Source: Actinoplanes subtropicus (GTDB taxonomy: Bacteria > Actinomycetota > Actinomycetes > Mycobacteriales > Micromonosporaceae). Taken from it: a DNA stretch of 64,000 bases. Within the stretch, counting starts at the first letter, position 1, and every line of letters begins with the position of its first letter. The DNA lies in contig NZ_JOJL01000021.1 in NCBI RefSeq assembly GCF_000721705.1, forward strand, positions 434,001 through 498,000, read 5' to 3'. Both the position numbers and the translations under genes were made by a program. Shown here piece after piece: positions 18,565 to 27,798 of the stretch. The notes under the pieces are model-generated. The model saw nothing but the letters and a program-made list of their open reading frames with translations, was not told the origin of the DNA and did not search any database.

Positions 18565-19278
18565 TCAATTGCTCGCCGCGGCGAGCCTTTCGGCGCGGAG
18601 TCGCTCCGGCCAGGTGTCGTCAACGGGTGGAAGACTATCCGCGCCGATGGCCCAACGCAGTAGCAGATCGGCTATAGCTGGGTTGCGAGCGAGCGCCGGC
18701 CCATGGGAGTACGTGCCCAGGATCTTGCCGTGCCATGCGCCCTCGGTCTGACCGTCGTTCCCGATGCCCACGGTGACCCGGGCCAGCGGCTGGACGCCGG
18801 GCCCCAGGTGCGTACGCCCGCCGTGGTTCTCGAAACCGGTCAGCGGGGGCAGGCCGAGCCGCGGGTCGATGTCGCCGCGCAGTTCGCCGACGGCCCGGGT
18901 CTCGCCGCGGTCGGAGTGCAGGTCGAGCAGCCCGAGGCCGGGGCATTTCGCGCCCTTGGCGAAGAACGAGTGCCCGAAGAGCTGGTAGCCGGCGCAGATC
19001 GCGAGGACCGCCGCGCCCTGGTTGACCGCCCGGTGCAGCCCGCCGTCGGCGATCAGGCGCTGCGCGGCCAGGGCCTGCGGGCCGTCCTCGCCGCCGCCGA
19101 TCAGGTAGATGTCGGCCATGGAGGGCATCGGCTGGTCCGAGCGGATCTCGTACGTCTCGACCGGAATGCCGCGCATCGCGGCCCGGCGGGCGAGAATCAG
19201 CAGATTGCCCCGATCGCCGTACGTCGAGAGCAGATCCGGATAAATCCAGACGATCCGCAACGTGCTCTCAGTTGACAC
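18565..19278 (-). CDS. gatD: Lipid II isoglutaminyl synthase glutaminase subunit GatD
   Basis: 237 aa. GatD is a class I (CobB/CobQ-like) glutamine amidotransferase that supplies ammonia to MurT for amidation of D-Glu in lipid II. The nucleophile Cys95 lies in AICAGYQLFG and the catalytic His192 in GTYSHGPALARNP. Its ATG lies 11 bases inside the end of murT, so the two subunits are co-translated. Confidence 0.95.
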   Translation of the reverse strand: MSTESTLRIVWIYPDLLSTYGDRGNLLILARRAAMRGIPVETYEIRSDQPMPSMADIYLIGGGEDGPQALAAQRLIADGGLHRAVNQGAAVLAICAGYQLFGHSFFAKGAKCPGLGLLDLHSDRGETRAVGELRGDIDPRLGLPPLTGFENHGGRTHLGPGVQPLARVTVGIGNDGQTEGAWHGKILGTYSHGPALARNPAIADLLLRWAIGADSLPPVDDTWPERLRAERLAAASN

Positions 19279-20506
19279 GGTCCAACTCCGCTCGAATGTC
19301 CTGGAACGCCGTGTAATTGGCGATCACTTCGAGGCGGCCGGGCGGTACTGCCTGGATCGCCTCGTCGAAAGTCCTAACGTGCCGGAAGGCCACACCGTTC
19401 ACCTCGAGGCGTACGGCCAGGTCAAGCGCCCGGTCGCCGGTGATCAACACCAGCCGGTCGCGGAGCGGCGCGAAGTTCACGTCATACAACCAGGAGGTGT
19501 CAAGTCCGTCGGGGTCGCGGGCGTTCACCGAGAGCAGGGTGGGCGCCTGCTCGGCCATGTCGAACGCCTCGAGCCAGCTTGCCGGGTTCTTGGCCAGGAG
19601 CAGGCGGACGTTGCGTCCGTCGCGGTCGACCTGGGCGTAGCGGCCGGCCACCGAGGCGACCGTGGCCAGGTGCGGGAGGGCCTCTATCGGGCGGACCCCG
19701 AACTCGGCCGCGACGGCGAGCGCGGTGGCGGCGTTACCCAGGTTGACCTGCCCGGGGAGCTGGAGCTTCACCAGGTGCCAGTCGCCGCGCGGGTCGACGA
19801 CGCCGTCGTCCTCGACCCGCCAGTGCGGGCGCGGGCGGCGCAGCGGGCAGCCGGTGCACCACCAGTCGCCGCCGTTGCGCTCGATCGGGTCACCGCTCTG
19901 CGGGCAGACGAACGAGTCGTCGTGCCAGCGCTGGCCGGCGCTGAACCAGGTGACCTGCTGGCCACTGCCCTCGGCGGCCCAGACCACCATGGGGTCGTCC
20001 GCGTTGGCCACCACGCGTACCTCGGGGTGGCCGGCGAGGGCGTCCCGCCAGAGCTGCGCCATCATCGCCACCTCCTTGGCCCGGTCGAGCTGGTCGCGGG
20101 AGAGGTTGAGCAGGGCGACGACGCGCGGGGTGGTGGCGTCGATGACCCGGGCCAGGTAGTGCTCGTCGACCTCGAGGACGGCGAACGGCGTGGTGCCGGC
20201 CTTGGCGAGCGCCGACGTGTGCCCGGTCGGCATGTTGGCGCCGAACGAGTTGGTGGCGACCCGGCCGATGTGCGACACCGCGGCCGCGGCGAGCCGGGTC
20301 GTGGTGGTCTTGCCGTTGGTGCCCGAGATCAGTGCGACCGCGCGCCCCGAGGCGAGGTGCGCCAGCAGGTCGGGGTCGATTTTGAGGCCGATCCATCCGC
20401 CGATGACCGAGCCGTCGCCGCGGCCCGCGGCCCTGGAGAGCGCCGCCGCTGTCTTCGACACGCTGGTCGCCACCTTGGCCCGCAGGGGCATCTTGCCGTC
20501 CGTCAC
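19268..20506 (-). CDS. murT: Lipid II isoglutaminyl synthase ligase subunit MurT
   Basis: 412 aa. MurT is a Mur-ligase-like ATPase (with C-terminal DUF1727) that amidates the alpha-carboxyl of D-Glu in lipid II together with GatD. Seen: the ATP loop ISGTNGKTTTTR, NLSRDQLDR, and an inserted zinc ribbon at residues 201-220. In the ribbon the first pair reads C201-P-Q-S204, while the second is C217-T-G-C220, so one of the four expected cysteines is serine. The C-terminal domain ends NYTAFQDIRAEL. GTG at 20506 is used; an ATG at 20491 (MPLRAK) is a possible alternative. Confidence 0.94.
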   Translation of the reverse strand: MTDGKMPLRAKVATSVSKTAAALSRAAGRGDGSVIGGWIGLKIDPDLLAHLASGRAVALISGTNGKTTTTRLAAAAVSHIGRVATNSFGANMPTGHTSALAKAGTTPFAVLEVDEHYLARVIDATTPRVVALLNLSRDQLDRAKEVAMMAQLWRDALAGHPEVRVVANADDPMVVWAAEGSGQQVTWFSAGQRWHDDSFVCPQSGDPIERNGGDWWCTGCPLRRPRPHWRVEDDGVVDPRGDWHLVKLQLPGQVNLGNAATALAVAAEFGVRPIEALPHLATVASVAGRYAQVDRDGRNVRLLLAKNPASWLEAFDMAEQAPTLLSVNARDPDGLDTSWLYDVNFAPLRDRLVLITGDRALDLAVRLEVNGVAFRHVRTFDEAIQAVPPGRLEVIANYTAFQDIRAELDRVN

Positions 20507-20849
20507 GGGAGACGAGGTTACCCGACCGGCGGTTACCCCGGGTTGATGGCGGCGCGCAGGCTACCCGAACCGCCCCTGGCCAGCGAACACGGGGTTGCCG
20601 CGACTTTTTGTGTGTCGTGTTTCACCCGTAACCTTCCACGAGTGGTGATCACTCAATGACCGTACGTCATGGCATTTGTCTCCTCCAGGTAACAAATTGG
20701 ACACCCACCAATGTGCCAAACACGCTGAGTGATGGATACACAACGGACGATCTAGCGAAATTGCTGGTAGCAAGGTTGCGCCGGTCCAGCATGGAACGGC
20801 TCGCGACGATCCGGCTCACGCCGAGCCCTGCCCCGGGTCGAGCGTCGCG

Positions 20850-21046
20850 ACCACGAAGCACGCACGACCACAAAGGCATACGGGGGCAGGGACGGGGGAC
20901 CCACAGCTTCTCGAGAGAGACAGCCGGTCCGCCCCGGCCGCCACCCGCTCCGGTGCCGGCGTACGGGGCAACCTCGGGGTGAAGTCGGCCACCACGGCGA
21001 CCGGGCAACCTTCCCGCCCGAACCCGACAGCTAACCTCGCAGGCGT
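20850..21046 (+). promoter_or_regulatory. Cyclic di-AMP riboswitch (ydaO/yuaA class)
   Basis: The 560-base gap 20507-21066 ends in conserved ydaO-class elements: GGGACGGGGGACCCA (20891-20905), GGGGTGAAGTCGG (20975 on), GGGCAACCTTCC, and the diagnostic CCGAACCCGACAGCTAACCTCG (two halves at 21018-21040), closed by CAGGCGT. Actinobacterial members of this class precede secreted wall hydrolase genes, as here. The 5' boundary is approximate. It ends a few bases before the GGAGGG ribosome-binding site of the NlpC/P60 gene. Confidence 0.9.
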
Positions 21047-21066
21047 GCCGGAGGGATTCCCTTACC

Positions 21067-21882
21067 GTGCCTCAGCACAGTTCGAGCCGGCGACGTCGTC
21101 TGTCCGTCGGCACCGGTACCGCCGCGCTCTCCCTGGGCCTCTGCCTCTGCGCCGGTCAGCTGATCTCGACTCCGGCGGCCAGCGCGGCCGCCCCGGTCCT
21201 GACCGCCGCCCAGGCCAGCGCCAAGGTCAATCTCACCGTAGGGACCAACGTCAGCGCCGGGACGATCAACAAGGGTCAGCAGGTCCGGGTCACCGCCCGG
21301 TACTTCAACTCGAAGACCGGCAAGGCCGTGACGTACGGCTGGGTCCGCCTGCAGGCCTACCGTGGCGGCAAGTGGGTCACCCAGTCCGCCGCCTCGGTCA
21401 ACAAGGCCGGTACCGTCAACCTGTACATGCGCCCCGCCTCCAGCGTCTCCCTCCGTGCGGTCTACCTGGCCAACGCCGGGTACAACCAGCACACCGGGAA
21501 GTCGGTGCGGGTCACCGTGCGCAGCGGCGTCGGCGCGCGGATCCTGGCCGAGGCCGCCTCGCACACCGGCGCGCTGTACAAGTTCGCCGCGGCCGGGCCG
21601 TCGCGGTTCGACTGCTCCGGCTTCACCATGTACGTCTACAAGAAGGCGGCCGGCAAGAGCCTGCCGCACAAGGCCAACGACCAGCAGCGCTACGGCACGG
21701 CCGTCAGCAAGGGCTCGGCGCAGATCGGCGACCTGATCGTCTTCCGCTCCGGCTCGTACGGCTACCACGCCGGCATCTACGCCGGTAACGGCTACATGTA
21801 CGACTCGCCGCACACCGGCGCGCGGGTCGGCAAGCACAAGATGTACGGCAGCAACTACGTCGTACGCCGCATCGCGGCCTGA
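21067..21882 (+). CDS. Secreted NlpC/P60 peptidoglycan endopeptidase
   Basis: 271 aa. The N-terminal signal peptide has a twin-Arg-like basic start, a hydrophobic core and a cut near ASAAAP (about residue 41). A beta-rich segment with VRVTARYFN and YGWVRLQ (about 50-150) follows, then an NlpC/P60 domain with catalytic Cys183 (FDCSGF), His234 (YHAGIYAG) and His249 (SPHTG). It should cleave peptide stems of cell-wall peptidoglycan outside the membrane. The GTG at 21067 is set by GGAGGG at 21050-21055. Expression is presumably switched by c-di-AMP through the preceding riboswitch. Confidence 0.93.
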   Translation: MPQHSSSRRRRLSVGTGTAALSLGLCLCAGQLISTPAASAAAPVLTAAQASAKVNLTVGTNVSAGTINKGQQVRVTARYFNSKTGKAVTYGWVRLQAYRGGKWVTQSAASVNKAGTVNLYMRPASSVSLRAVYLANAGYNQHTGKSVRVTVRSGVGARILAEAASHTGALYKFAAAGPSRFDCSGFTMYVYKKAAGKSLPHKANDQQRYGTAVSKGSAQIGDLIVFRSGSYGYHAGIYAGNGYMYDSPHTGARVGKHKMYGSNYVVRRIAA

Positions 21883-21898
21883 CGTAACGGCGAAGCAG

Positions 21899-21933
21899 CA
21901 AGGGGCGCCCCGCGGTTCGCGAGGCGCCCCTTG
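21899..21933. terminator. Bidirectional terminator between NlpC/P60 gene and leuS
   Basis: The stem CAAGGGGCGCC / GGCGCCCCTTG (11 bp, perfect) with a 13-base loop lies 16 bases after the NlpC/P60 stop and 13 bases after the convergent leuS stop. The short A/T tract on each side suits termination in both directions. Confidence 0.85.
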
Positions 21934-21946
21934 TGTGTCTGCGAAC

Positions 21947-24745
21947 TCAGACGACGACCGAGACCAGGCGCCCCGGCACGACGATGACCTTCTTGGGCGT
22001 ACGGCCGGACAGCGCCTCGGCCACCGCCTCCAGCGCGGCCGACCGTACCTCGGCCTCGCCGGCCTCCGGGGAGACCTCGACCCGGCCGCGGACCTTGCCG
22101 TTGACCTGCACCGGATAGGTGATCGACTCGGCCTTCAGCTGGGCCGGGTCGGCGACCGGGAAGTCCGCGTAGGCCAGCGAGCCGTCGTGGCCCAGCTTGC
22201 GCCACAGCTCCTCGGCCAGGTGCGGGGCGAACGGCGACACCATCAGCACCAGCGGCTCGACCGCCTCGCGCGACACGGTCGGCAGTGGGGTCAGCGTGTT
22301 GGTCAGCTCGATCAGCTTGGCGATCGCGGTGTTGAAGCGCAGCTCGTCCAGGTCCTCGCGGACGCCGGCGATGGTCCGGTGCAGATGCTTGCGTACGGAC
22401 GGCTCCAGCGGCTCGTCGCCGACCCGGGTGGCGCCGCTCTCCTCGTCGACCACCAGCCGCCAGACCCGCTGCAGGAAGCGCTGCGAGCCGACCACCGCGC
22501 GGGTCTCCCACGGGCGGGAGACGTCCAGCGGGCCCATTGCCATCTCGTACACCCGGAAGGTGTCGGCGCCGTACTGCTCGCACATCTCGTCGGGGGTGAC
22601 GACGTTCTTCAGGGACTTGCCCATTTTGCCGTATTCGCGGAAGACCGGAGCGTCCTCGTAGAAGTACTGGCCGTCGCGCTCGACGACCTCCTCGGCCGGC
22701 ACGATCACACCGCGGGCGTCCCGGAACGCGTACGCCTGGATGTAGCCCTGGTTGAACAGCTTGCGGAACGGCTCGAAGGACGAGACGTGGCCCAGGTCGT
22801 ACAGCACCTTGTGCCAGAAGCGGGCGTACAGCAGGTGCAGCACGGCGTGCTCGACGCCGCCGACGTACAGGTCGACGCCGCCGCAGTCGCCGTCCCGGGC
22901 CGGGCCCATCCAGTAGGCCTCGTTGTCCGGGTCGACCAGCGCCTTGTCGTTGCGCGGGTCCAGGTAGCGCAGCTCGTACCAGCAGGAGCCGGCCCACTGC
23001 GGCATGGTGTTGGTCTCGCGGGTGTACTGCTTCGGGCCGTCGCCCAGGTCCAGCTCGACCCGCACCCAGTCCTTCTTGCGGGACAGCGGCGTCTCCGGCT
23101 CGCTGTCCGCGTCGTCCGGATCGAACGTACGCGGGGAGAAGTCGTCCACATCCGGCAGCACGACCGGCAGCATCGACTCGGGCAGGGCCACCGGCAGGCC
23201 GGTCTCGTCGTACACGATCGGGAAGGGCTCGCCCCAGTAGCGCTGCCGGCTGAACAGCCAGTCGCGCAGCCGGTAGGTGGTGGCGCCGCGGCCGTGCCCG
23301 TGCTGCTCCAGCCACGCGATCATCGCGGCCTTGGCCTCGACGACGCCCTTGCCGTCCAGCCAGTCGCTGTTGATCGCGGGCCCGTCCCCGGTGAAGGCCC
23401 CTTCAAAATCCTCCGGAGCCTTGACCGTACGGATGATCGGCAGCTCGAACACCTCGGCGAACTCCCAGTCCCGCTCGTCCTGGCCGGGCACCGCCATGAT
23501 CGCGCCGGTGCCGTAGCCGGCCAGCACGTAGTCCGCGATGAAGATCGGAATGCGCGCCTGGTTAACCGGATTTGTCGCGAATGCTCCGATAAAGACGCCG
23601 GTCTTCTCCTTGGACTCGGTCCGCTCCTCGTCGGTCTTTGCCGCGGCCTGCGCCCGATAGGCGGCGATCGCCTCGCCGGGCGTGTCGAAGCCGCCGGTCC
23701 ACTTCCGATTCGTCCCATCCGGCCATTCGGCGGGCGCGATCTTGTTGACCAGTTCATGCTCGGGCGCCAGCACCATGTAGGTAGCGCCGAACAGCGTGTC
23801 CGGACGAGTGGTGAACACCGGGATGTTGTCCGATTCGACCGGGAAGTCGACGTGTGCGCCACGCGACCGGCCGATCCAGTTGCGCTGCATCAGCTTGACC
23901 GGCTCCGGCCAGTCCAGCGTGTCCAGGTCCTCGATCAGGCGATCGCCGTACTTGGTGATCCGCATCATCCACTGCTTCAGGCTGCGCTGGAAGACCGGGA
24001 AGTTGCCGCGCTCGCTGCGCCCGTCCGGCGTGACCTCCTCGTTGGCCAGCACCGTGCCCAGGCCCGGGCACCAGTTGACCGGCGCCTCGCTGATGTACGC
24101 CAGGCGGTGGTCGTCGACCAGCTTGCGCCGCTCGACCGCGCTCAGCGAAGCCCACGGCTCGCCCGGGGTCGGGCGCGTGCCGGCCTCGAACTCGGCGATC
24201 AGGGCGGCGATCGGGCGGGCCTTGCGGACCTTCTCGTCGTACCAGGAGTTGAAGACCTGCAGGAAGATCCACTGCGTCCACCGGTAGTACTCGGGGTCGG
24301 TGGTCGCGAACGTGCGCCGGTCGTCGTAGGCCAGGCCCAGCCGCCGCAGCTGGCCCTTGTACCGCTCGACGTTGGCCGCCGTGGTGACCGCCGGGTGCGT
24401 GCCGGTCTGCACCGCGTACTGCTCGGCGGGCAGGCCGAAGGCGTCGAAGCCCATCGGGTGCAGCACGTTGAAGCCGGCCATCCGCTTGTACCGGGTGTAG
24501 CTGTCGGTGCCGATGTAGCCGAGCGGGTGACCCACGTGCAGTCCCGCGCCCGAGGGGTACGGGAACATGTCCTGCACGTGCAGCTTCGGCGCGCCGGCCC
24601 GGGGGTGCGCCGGGTCGGCCAGGGCGCCGGCCGGGTTGGGCGCGTGGAACGTCCCGTGCTCGGCCCACCAGGCCTGCCAGCGCGGCTCGATCTCGTTGGC
24701 CAGCGCGGCCGTGTAGCGGAACCGCGGGGTCTCTGACTCGCTCAT
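21947..24745 (-). CDS. leuS: Leucyl-tRNA synthetase
   Basis: 932 aa. LeuRS charges tRNA-Leu and edits mischarged products. The class I HIGH motif appears as LHVGHPLGY within [19 protein letters not shown], the CP1 editing domain spans about residues 250-460 ([19 protein letters not shown]), and the KMSKS motif appears as KMGKSLKN, a variant I recall in other actinobacterial LeuRS. The ATG at 24745 lies 31 bases after an attenuator-type terminator and 75 bases after a Leu-rich leader peptide, so expression is probably controlled by leucyl-tRNA supply. Confidence 0.98.
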   Translation of the reverse strand: MSESETPRFRYTAALANEIEPRWQAWWAEHGTFHAPNPAGALADPAHPRAGAPKLHVQDMFPYPSGAGLHVGHPLGYIGTDSYTRYKRMAGFNVLHPMGFDAFGLPAEQYAVQTGTHPAVTTAANVERYKGQLRRLGLAYDDRRTFATTDPEYYRWTQWIFLQVFNSWYDEKVRKARPIAALIAEFEAGTRPTPGEPWASLSAVERRKLVDDHRLAYISEAPVNWCPGLGTVLANEEVTPDGRSERGNFPVFQRSLKQWMMRITKYGDRLIEDLDTLDWPEPVKLMQRNWIGRSRGAHVDFPVESDNIPVFTTRPDTLFGATYMVLAPEHELVNKIAPAEWPDGTNRKWTGGFDTPGEAIAAYRAQAAAKTDEERTESKEKTGVFIGAFATNPVNQARIPIFIADYVLAGYGTGAIMAVPGQDERDWEFAEVFELPIIRTVKAPEDFEGAFTGDGPAINSDWLDGKGVVEAKAAMIAWLEQHGHGRGATTYRLRDWLFSRQRYWGEPFPIVYDETGLPVALPESMLPVVLPDVDDFSPRTFDPDDADSEPETPLSRKKDWVRVELDLGDGPKQYTRETNTMPQWAGSCWYELRYLDPRNDKALVDPDNEAYWMGPARDGDCGGVDLYVGGVEHAVLHLLYARFWHKVLYDLGHVSSFEPFRKLFNQGYIQAYAFRDARGVIVPAEEVVERDGQYFYEDAPVFREYGKMGKSLKNVVTPDEMCEQYGADTFRVYEMAMGPLDVSRPWETRAVVGSQRFLQRVWRLVVDEESGATRVGDEPLEPSVRKHLHRTIAGVREDLDELRFNTAIAKLIELTNTLTPLPTVSREAVEPLVLMVSPFAPHLAEELWRKLGHDGSLAYADFPVADPAQLKAESITYPVQVNGKVRGRVEVSPEAGEAEVRSAALEAVAEALSGRTPKKVIVVPGRLVSVVV

Positions 24746-24776
24746 CGTCTCGGCATCTCAATCAGTCTGTGGACAC

Positions 24777-24801
24777 AAAAAAGCCCCTCGCTCAGGAGGG
24801 G
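24777..24801 (-). terminator. Intrinsic terminator (attenuator) upstream of leuS
   Basis: On the minus strand the stem CCCCTC / GAGGGG with loop CTGAGC is followed by C and six T residues, a rare textbook intrinsic terminator for this genome. It sits between the Leu-rich leader peptide and leuS and faces leuS, so it must be read through for leuS expression. Confidence 0.85.
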
Positions 24802-24805
24802 ATCG

Positions 24806-24841
24806 CCGTGCTGTGTCCGTCTAACGGCGGCGGCAGCACGG
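24806..24841 (-). other. Leader hairpin across the leader-peptide stop codon
   Basis: CCGTGCTG (24841-24834) can pair perfectly with CAGCACGG (24813-24806), enclosing the end and stop codon of the leader peptide, with a small inner CCGT/ACGG stem. It may be the pause or alternative structure of the attenuator. I could not find a segment clearly competing with the terminator stem. Confidence 0.5.
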
Positions 24842-24871
24842 CCGGCTAAGAAGCAGGAACGGCCGGGCCAT
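24821..24871 (-). CDS. Putative leuS leader peptide (MARPFLLLSRPCCRRR)
   Basis: A 16-residue frame with three consecutive Leu codons (CTG CTT CTT, the CTT codons being rare in such GC-rich DNA), then two Cys and three Arg codons, ends in TAG 19 bases before the intrinsic terminator. A -10-like TATCAT (24883-24878) lies 6 bases before the ATG, so the transcript would start at the A of the ATG and be leaderless. No good -35 is visible. Ribosome stalling at the Leu codons when leucyl-tRNA is short would be the expected signal. The role is inference. Confidence 0.65.
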   Translation of the reverse strand: MARPFLLLSRPCCRRR

Positions 24872-24880
24872 GCGTGCATG

Positions 24881-24914
24881 ATACCGGTCGCCGCGCAGAG
24901 GCGGCGACCGGTAT
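24881..24914 (-). terminator. Terminator of the M36 protease gene
   Basis: A perfect 14-bp stem (24881-24894 with 24901-24914; core ACCGGTCGCC) with loop GCAGAG starts 10 bases after the protease stop. Its distal arm overlaps the -10-like TATCAT proposed for the leuS leader, so end of one unit and promoter of the next are packed together. Confidence 0.85.
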
Positions 24915-24924
24915 CACCCGTCTA

Positions 24925-27798
24925 TCAGGCGGCCGGTCCGTAGACCGACAGCTCGGTGGAGTCCAGGAACACGCAGCTCGCGTCCGGGGCCGGCTGGCCC
25001 GGCGGGCAGAGTCCGGCGTCCTGGCCCTGGGTGGTCAGCATCGTGTACCGGACGTACCCGACGCCGGTGCCGGTGCCGGCGGCCAGCGCGACCGGGGTCG
25101 GGGTGACCGTGCCCCGCGGGAAGGTGCCGGCCGCGGCCTGGGTCCAGGTCGTGCCGTCGGGCGAGGTCTCCACCCGATAGCCGCCGGTCGAGACGCTGGC
25201 CGGGTCGCCGCAGGTGGCCGACGGGTTGATCACCAGCTGGCTGATGTTCACCTTCCCGGACAGCTTCAGGACGACCGTCTGCCCGCTCGCGGACACGTCC
25301 GAGCCCCAGCCGGTGCCCTGCGACTGGTCGATCAGGAAGGCCGGGCCACACTGCGGGGAGTAGTCCGGCCCGGTGAAGCTGACCACCTTGCCGCCGCCGC
25401 TGGAGGCCGCCCAGTCCTTGCGGACCGCCCAGTTCTTCACGACCGCGTGCGACGGGATCGACAGCGTGGCGACCTGCTGGTCATATCCGGCGCCGCGGGC
25501 GAAGACCTTGGCGTACGTGCCCGGCAGAATGTCGGAAATCTTGTAGCTGCCGTCCGCGGCCGTGGTGGCCATGAGGTCGCCGGCGAAGCCGGACGCGTGC
25601 CCGCCGAAGCCGACGGTGAGGCCGGCGACCGCCGTGCCGGAGTCCGCGTCGGTGACCTTGCCGGTCAGCGTGCCGCGCGGGGTGTTCGCGGCCGGCGGCA
25701 TCGAGAAGTCCTCGACCGGCTGCGTGTCGGCGCCGTCCAGGCTGGCGGCGAAGTAGCCCATGCCCCGGTTGGCGAAGACCTTCCAGATCGTCTTCTGCAG
25801 CTTGCCGCCGTCGACCACCAGGTCGGCCGCCAGGATCGAGTTGCGCTCGTCCAGGTAGGACGGGTTCGCCGGGGACAGCTCCATGGCCCGGGTGACCAGC
25901 GACTCGGCCTTCTTGCTGCCGATCGCCCGCCGCAGGTCCCACAGGGTCTGGCCCCAGATCTCGCCGTCCGCGTGCACCTCGGTGCCGCGCGCGGAGATCA
26001 GGCCGAAGTCGCCGTACGTGTAGCCGCCGGGGCCGGCCGCCGCGGTGCCCGGGCAGACCGTCGCGGGCGCGCCGACGGTGCAGTCCAGCGGCTCGGTCCG
26101 GATCGTGCCGCCGCCGTCGACGTACTTGCCGACCATCACGTCGCCGACCTTCGCGGTGTCCTTCTCGAGGCCGGTGTCGACCAGGTAGTCCAGCGCGTAC
26201 CAGTCGCTCCACGCCTCGCCCATCGAGCGGGGCTGGGCGGAGCCGAGCGTCGAGTTGCCGTTGGCGTCGACGACCAGGCGGTTGGACAGGCCGTGGGTGT
26301 ACTCGTGGAACACGACACTCGAGTCGTCACCGGAGTTGCCGGCGATGAACCGGGCATCCGGCAGGAACAGGTACATCTGCATGACCGGCGGGATGCCGTC
26401 GGGCATGGTGTTCATGTTGGCGTTGTCGACGTGGTTGGCGTCCGGCAGGCCGTTCGCGGTGTTCGCGCCGTCGTCCGACTGGCCCTGCACGGCGTCGCCG
26501 TCGACCGCCTCGAAGTTGCCGGCGGTACGGGTGAAGCCGATCGGCCTGGCCGCCAGGTGGTCGTGCCAGGTGCCCAGGAAGTAGTACATCTGGACCGCGT
26601 TCTGCGCCCGGTTGGCCTGCCAGGAGTTCGCCGTCTTCGGGTCCCACGAGCACTTGAACGCCGCCGAGCAGCGGCCGCCGACGGTGCCGCTGAAGTCCAC
26701 GAACGGGAACTGGAAGCTGCGCTTGCCGGAGGGCGCGACCTCTTCGGTCGGGTTCGCCACGTTGTCGTCGTTCACGTCCGAGTAGACGTGCGCGACGTTG
26801 CCGGCCAGTCGCGGCGAGTCGTTCGGCAGCCACTTGCTCAGGCCGACCGTCTTCTGCGTACCACCCTTCGGAGCGCCCGGGTAGTTGTAGAAGACGTCGC
26901 CGGCGTCCGCATCGACGGTGTTCTGCCGGTACAGCACCTGGTCGGTGGCCGCGTCGATCACGTGCACGTAGCCCTGGTCGACCGCGATCGTCTCCCATGC
27001 CAGCCGGGGCCCGCCGGCGGCCTGGAAGTAGACCAGCTTGGCGTTGCCGCCGTCGCTGAACGAGGTCTTGCGGGTGGCGCCGGCCTCGGTCCTGGTGACC
27101 TTGGCGGCGGAGGCGCCGAAGACGTCCTTGACGGCCGCGTCCCGCGCGCCGGCCGCGGACACCGTGGGCGACGCGGCCGCGGCCGGGAGCGCCCGGAGCG
27201 GCGAGCCGTCGATCTGGATGATCCGCCCGTCCTTGGTGATGTGCGCCTTCAGGCCGTTGCCGAAGACCGGCACGCCGCCGACCGACTGGACGAAGCTGAG
27301 GTGGTGCGTGCCCTCGACGTCGACGTAGTCCTGACGCAGGGTGAGATTCGCGATCGCGGCCGGGCCGAGGCCGAAGACGTCCTGGTGAGCGGCCAGGTAG
27401 TCGAGCGCGATCGGTACCGGCTTCTGCTTGCTCGGCGCGGTCAGGAAGCCGTCCAGCCGGGCGACCCGGCGCGGCGTCCCGGTCGAGTTGTCGACGTCGA
27501 CGATCCCCTGCACGCCGAGCGAATCCCGCAGCTTGTTGACGGCCGCCGGCGCCGCGGTCGGCACGATCGCGGCGCGCAGGGCGGCGGTCGGCTGCGCGGC
27601 GGCCGCGGCGCCCAGGCTCGCCCGGCTGTCGTAGTCGGCGCGGCGCTGCTGCGAGCGGTCCGCGACGGTCTTTTTCTGAACCGGCTTCTGCTCCGGCGCG
27701 GCCTGCGCGGTGGCCGGCAACAATCCGGCCAGCAACACCACGCCGGCGGCCGCCGCCCCCACCCGCCGGGTCACGGTCGGTACGGATAACGGTCTCAA
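24925..27798 (-). CDS. Secreted M36 (fungalysin) family metalloprotease
   Basis: 957 aa. The signal peptide (about residues 1-33, ending ATAQAAP) is followed by an FTP-type inhibitory propeptide (about 90-230), the M36 catalytic domain with zinc motif HEYTH at residues 498-502 and downstream MGEAWSDWY, then a carboxypeptidase-regulatory-like domain (GTLTGKVTDADSGTAVAG, about 700-770) and a C-terminal discoidin (F5/8 type C)-like domain. It is an extracellular endopeptidase, probably nutritional. TTG at 27798 is chosen because GAGAGGGG stands 6 bases upstream; ATGs near it are out of frame. A GTG 9 codons later is possible. Confidence 0.92.
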   Translation of the reverse strand: MRPLSVPTVTRRVGAAAAGVVLLAGLLPATAQAAPEQKPVQKKTVADRSQQRRADYDSRASLGAAAAAQPTAALRAAIVPTAAPAAVNKLRDSLGVQGIVDVDNSTGTPRRVARLDGFLTAPSKQKPVPIALDYLAAHQDVFGLGPAAIANLTLRQDYVDVEGTHHLSFVQSVGGVPVFGNGLKAHITKDGRIIQIDGSPLRALPAAAASPTVSAAGARDAAVKDVFGASAAKVTRTEAGATRKTSFSDGGNAKLVYFQAAGGPRLAWETIAVDQGYVHVIDAATDQVLYRQNTVDADAGDVFYNYPGAPKGGTQKTVGLSKWLPNDSPRLAGNVAHVYSDVNDDNVANPTEEVAPSGKRSFQFPFVDFSGTVGGRCSAAFKCSWDPKTANSWQANRAQNAVQMYYFLGTWHDHLAARPIGFTRTAGNFEAVDGDAVQGQSDDGANTANGLPDANHVDNANMNTMPDGIPPVMQMYLFLPDARFIAGNSGDDSSVVFHEYTHGLSNRLVVDANGNSTLGSAQPRSMGEAWSDWYALDYLVDTGLEKDTAKVGDVMVGKYVDGGGTIRTEPLDCTVGAPATVCPGTAAAGPGGYTYGDFGLISARGTEVHADGEIWGQTLWDLRRAIGSKKAESLVTRAMELSPANPSYLDERNSILAADLVVDGGKLQKTIWKVFANRGMGYFAASLDGADTQPVEDFSMPPAANTPRGTLTGKVTDADSGTAVAGLTVGFGGHASGFAGDLMATTAADGSYKISDILPGTYAKVFARGAGYDQQVATLSIPSHAVVKNWAVRKDWAASSGGGKVVSFTGPDYSPQCGPAFLIDQSQGTGWGSDVSASGQTVVLKLSGKVNISQLVINPSATCGDPASVSTGGYRVETSPDGTTWTQAAAGTFPRGTVTPTPVALAAGTGTGVGYVRYTMLTTQGQDAGLCPPGQPAPDASCVFLDSTELSVYGPAA

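Noticed and set aside
19268..20506. murT mistaken for the missing murD
   Set aside because: The inserted Cys ribbon, the DUF1727 C-terminus and the overlapping gatD show it is MurT.
22600..22660. KMGKS instead of KMSKS in leucyl-tRNA synthetase as a damaging change
   Set aside because: The Gly form is, to my knowledge, common in actinobacterial LeuRS and all other motifs are intact.
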